NCBI RefSeq assembly: GCF_027912535.1
Contig: NZ_CP115465.1
Location: 231,001-295,000, forward strand
Source of the DNA: Brevundimonas sp. NIBR11
GTDB lineage: Bacteria > Pseudomonadota > Alphaproteobacteria > Caulobacterales > Caulobacteraceae
Length of the DNA: 64,000 nucleotides
Direction of reading: 5' to 3'
Positions 62,110 to 64,000 of this stretch are shown piece after piece. Each line of letters begins with the position of its first letter. Position 1 is the first letter of the stretch. The notes beneath the pieces were generated by a model, which saw only the letters and a list, made by a program, of their open reading frames with translations, was not told the DNA's origin and ran no database searches. A program made the translations under genes and the position numbers.

Positions 62110-63981
62110 GTGCGTTTCGATGACCGCTTCCTCGATGAACTGAAGGCCCGCCTTCGCCCGTCCGACGTCATCGGGCGGTCCGTCAAGCTGAAGAAACAGG
62201 GTCGCGAATGGGTGGGCTTGAGCCCCTTCTCCAAGGAAAAGTCGCCGTCCTTTTTCGTCAACGACGACAAGGGCTTCTTCCACGACTTCAGCTCGGGCAA
62301 GCACGGCGACGTCATCTCCTTCCTGCAGGAGACGGAGCGGCTGAGCTTCCCGGAAGCCGTCGCGCGGCTGGCCGCCGAAGCTGGGATGCAGATGCCGGCC
62401 GAGGATCCGCAGGCGGCCGAGCGGGAGGCGAAGAAGCAGGGCCTTTCGGACTGGATGGACCTTACGCAGAAATGGTTCGCGGCGAACCTTCGACGCTCGG
62501 TCGGCAAGGCGGCGCGCGACTACCTGGAACGACGCGGCCTGCCCGAGGATCAGTGGGAGCGGTTCGGTCTGGGCTACGCGCCCAACGATCGCGAGGGGTT
62601 GAAGGCGGCCCTGGTCCAGCGCGGCGCAAAACCAGGCGATCTGATCGAGATGGGGATGCTGATCGCGCCGGAGGGCGGAGGGGCCCCCTACGACCGGTTC
62701 CGCGACCGGCTGATGTTCCCGATCCTGGATGCGCGTGGGCGACTGGTCAGCTTTGGCGGCCGCGCCATGAACCCCGACGACCGGGCCAAATATCTGAATG
62801 GTCCGGAGAGCCCGCTCTTCCACAAGGGCTCGACCCTGTACGGCCTGCCCGAGGCGCGGCGCATCCTCGGGGCCGAGTCCAAATCGACCCAGGCGATCAT
62901 CGTCGTCGAGGGATATATGGACGTCATCGCCTGCCAGCGCGCGGGCCTGCCGGCCGTGGCGCCTATGGGTACGGCGCTGACCGAGGAGCAGATGGCCCTG
63001 CTGTGGCGGGTCTCGTCCGAGCCGATCCTGTGTTTTGACGGGGACGGGGCGGGGCAGAGGGCGGCCTATCGCGCCATCGAACGCGCCCTGCCGCTGCTCA
63101 AGCCCGGCCGGTCGTTCCGCTTCGCCCTCTTGGAAGGCGGGCAGGATCCGGACGACATCCTGAGGGACAAGGGCGCCCCGGCCCTGCGTCAGGCGATGCA
63201 GGAGACACGCACCTTCGCCGAGGTCCTGTTCCGCCGCGAGGCCGAGGCCGAGCCGTTGGATACGCCCGAGCGGAAGGCGGGGCTGAAGGGGCGGCTGCGC
63301 ACGGCTGCGGCGGCTATTCAGGACAAGGATCTGGCCGAGCAGTATCGCCGCGACCTGTTCGACCGCTTCGACGCCCTGTTCCCGGGCCGTGCCGCGCCAC
63401 AGCAGCGGCTCCAGCAGGGCGGCGGACGCTGGCGGCCAGGACCGCCGCCGAAGCTGGGGCAGACCGCCGAGGGGGCCTCGGCCATGCAGGCGCTGAGCCG
63501 CTCGATCGAGCCGATCGCGGCGGCTCTCGCCCACGGCGCAATCGAGGACCCGGAGCGGATGGACGACCATCTGGAGGCCATCGCCAGTCACGGCTTTGGC
63601 GATCCGTCGCTGGACGGATTGGCGCAGGAGTTGGTGAGGCTCCGTTTCGGGGGCCAAACGCTTGACAGCGCGGCCCTGCGTCGCCATCTCGCGACTTCCG
63701 GACACGATGCTTTAGTGCGCGAGGTCGAGAAGGCGGCGGCAAAGTCCGGCGCGCCTTTCCTGGCCGCAAATGCGCCCCTCGCCGAAGCAAGGGTCCGGTG
63801 GTCGCAAGGCTTCGACGCCCTGACCCGCGTGGCGGGACTGGACGCGGCGCTGGCGTCAGCGAAGTCGGGGGCGGATCACGCTTTCGACGCATCCGCCTTC
63901 AGTCGTCTGAAGGCGGAGCGCGACGCCTTGCGACGAGCCATCAAGACCGGGACGATTTGGGACGATGGAGCGCGTTCGTAA
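62110..63981 (+). CDS. dnaG: DNA primase, with zinc-binding residues replaced
   Basis: A 623-residue primase that makes RNA primers at the replication fork. The N-terminal domain has the usual K-L-K-K-Q-G and the CHC2 outline, but the four zinc ligands of E. coli (Cys40, His43, Cys61, Cys64) correspond to Ser38, Ser41, Asp59 and Ser62 here. The TOPRIM catalytic core follows: V-V-E-G-Y-M-D-V-I, then F-D-G-D-G-A-G and D-P-D-D. The C-terminal about 130 residues should bind DnaB. GTG 62110 fits the usual N-terminus V/M-R-F-D-D-R-F, with AGGAG just upstream; ATG 62071 is an in-frame alternative that overlaps the CtrA box. Confidence 0.95.
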   Translation: MRFDDRFLDELKARLRPSDVIGRSVKLKKQGREWVGLSPFSKEKSPSFFVNDDKGFFHDFSSGKHGDVISFLQETERLSFPEAVARLAAEAGMQMPAEDPQAAEREAKKQGLSDWMDLTQKWFAANLRRSVGKAARDYLERRGLPEDQWERFGLGYAPNDREGLKAALVQRGAKPGDLIEMGMLIAPEGGGAPYDRFRDRLMFPILDARGRLVSFGGRAMNPDDRAKYLNGPESPLFHKGSTLYGLPEARRILGAESKSTQAIIVVEGYMDVIACQRAGLPAVAPMGTALTEEQMALLWRVSSEPILCFDGDGAGQRAAYRAIERALPLLKPGRSFRFALLEGGQDPDDILRDKGAPALRQAMQETRTFAEVLFRREAEAEPLDTPERKAGLKGRLRTAAAAIQDKDLAEQYRRDLFDRFDALFPGRAAPQQRLQQGGGRWRPGPPPKLGQTAEGASAMQALSRSIEPIAAALAHGAIEDPERMDDHLEAIASHGFGDPSLDGLAQELVRLRFGGQTLDSAALRRHLATSGHDALVREVEKAAAKSGAPFLAANAPLAEARVRWSQGFDALTRVAGLDAALASAKSGADHAFDASAFSRLKAERDALRRAIKTGTIWDDGARS

Positions 63982-64000
63982 CGAACTCGGCCCCGGCGCG

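Overview
The window looks like chromosomal DNA of a high-GC alphaproteobacterium of the family Caulobacteraceae, most probably a Brevundimonas-like organism. Grounds: strongly GC-biased third codon positions, frequent GTG and TTG starts, a GTTC-N7-GTTC SOS box at uvrB, a TTAA-N7-TTAA CtrA-type box at dnaG, a DnaG lacking the usual zinc ligands, a 999-residue TonB-dependent receptor, and an operator of the kind described for alphaproteobacterial NAD genes. The genus is an inference from gene content, not a database match. No tRNA, rRNA, insertion sequence, prophage or CRISPR array was seen.

Region by region: (1) 1-7.4 kb is an accessory patch: the C-terminal part of a probable type II restriction enzyme converging on a C5-cytosine methyltransferase, then uvrB, then an MmeI-like single-chain type IIL restriction-modification enzyme. 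uvrB itself carries an AT-rich stretch of unusual codons. (2) 7.5-15.2 kb holds envelope proteins, a membrane protein/XRE regulator pair with tandem operators, a PadR/HAAS regulatory pair, two tandem small secreted paralogues, and an alkylation-repair pair (Ada/AlkA-like fusion with a deleted glycosylase core, plus a methylguanine methyltransferase). (3) 15.5-19.6 kb holds a TPR hybrid histidine kinase and ilvA. (4) 19.8-24.3 kb is a de novo NAD operon, nadA-M50 protease-nadB-nadC, behind an inverted-repeat operator. (5) 24.3-34.4 kb holds two SleB-type cell-wall hydrolase paralogues, Dps, a large PAS hybrid kinase, and an HWE kinase with a receiver protein. (6) 34.4-48.3 kb holds an aldo/keto reductase, trxB, greA with an ELM1-like gene, a GST, selD-selU for tRNA selenation, a glycosyltransferase, a TPR membrane protein, a DAACS symporter, and a 1.05-kb gene flanked by diverged direct repeats. 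(7) 48.4-64 kb holds an rraB-like gene, carB and a DUF1294 gene in one operon, a TonB-dependent receptor, a sulfotransferase, HAD and SDR enzymes, an APC transporter, carA (7.4 kb from carB, on the other strand), a glycosyltransferase-like gene, and dnaG.

Most genes are housekeeping. The signals most worth a second look are the low-GC codon island in uvrB between two restriction-modification systems, the Ada/AlkA fusion missing its catalytic core, the repeat pair at 47.05/48.36 kb, the zinc-ribbon insertion in the C5 methyltransferase, and the several operator/promoter architectures readable in the intergenic DNA.
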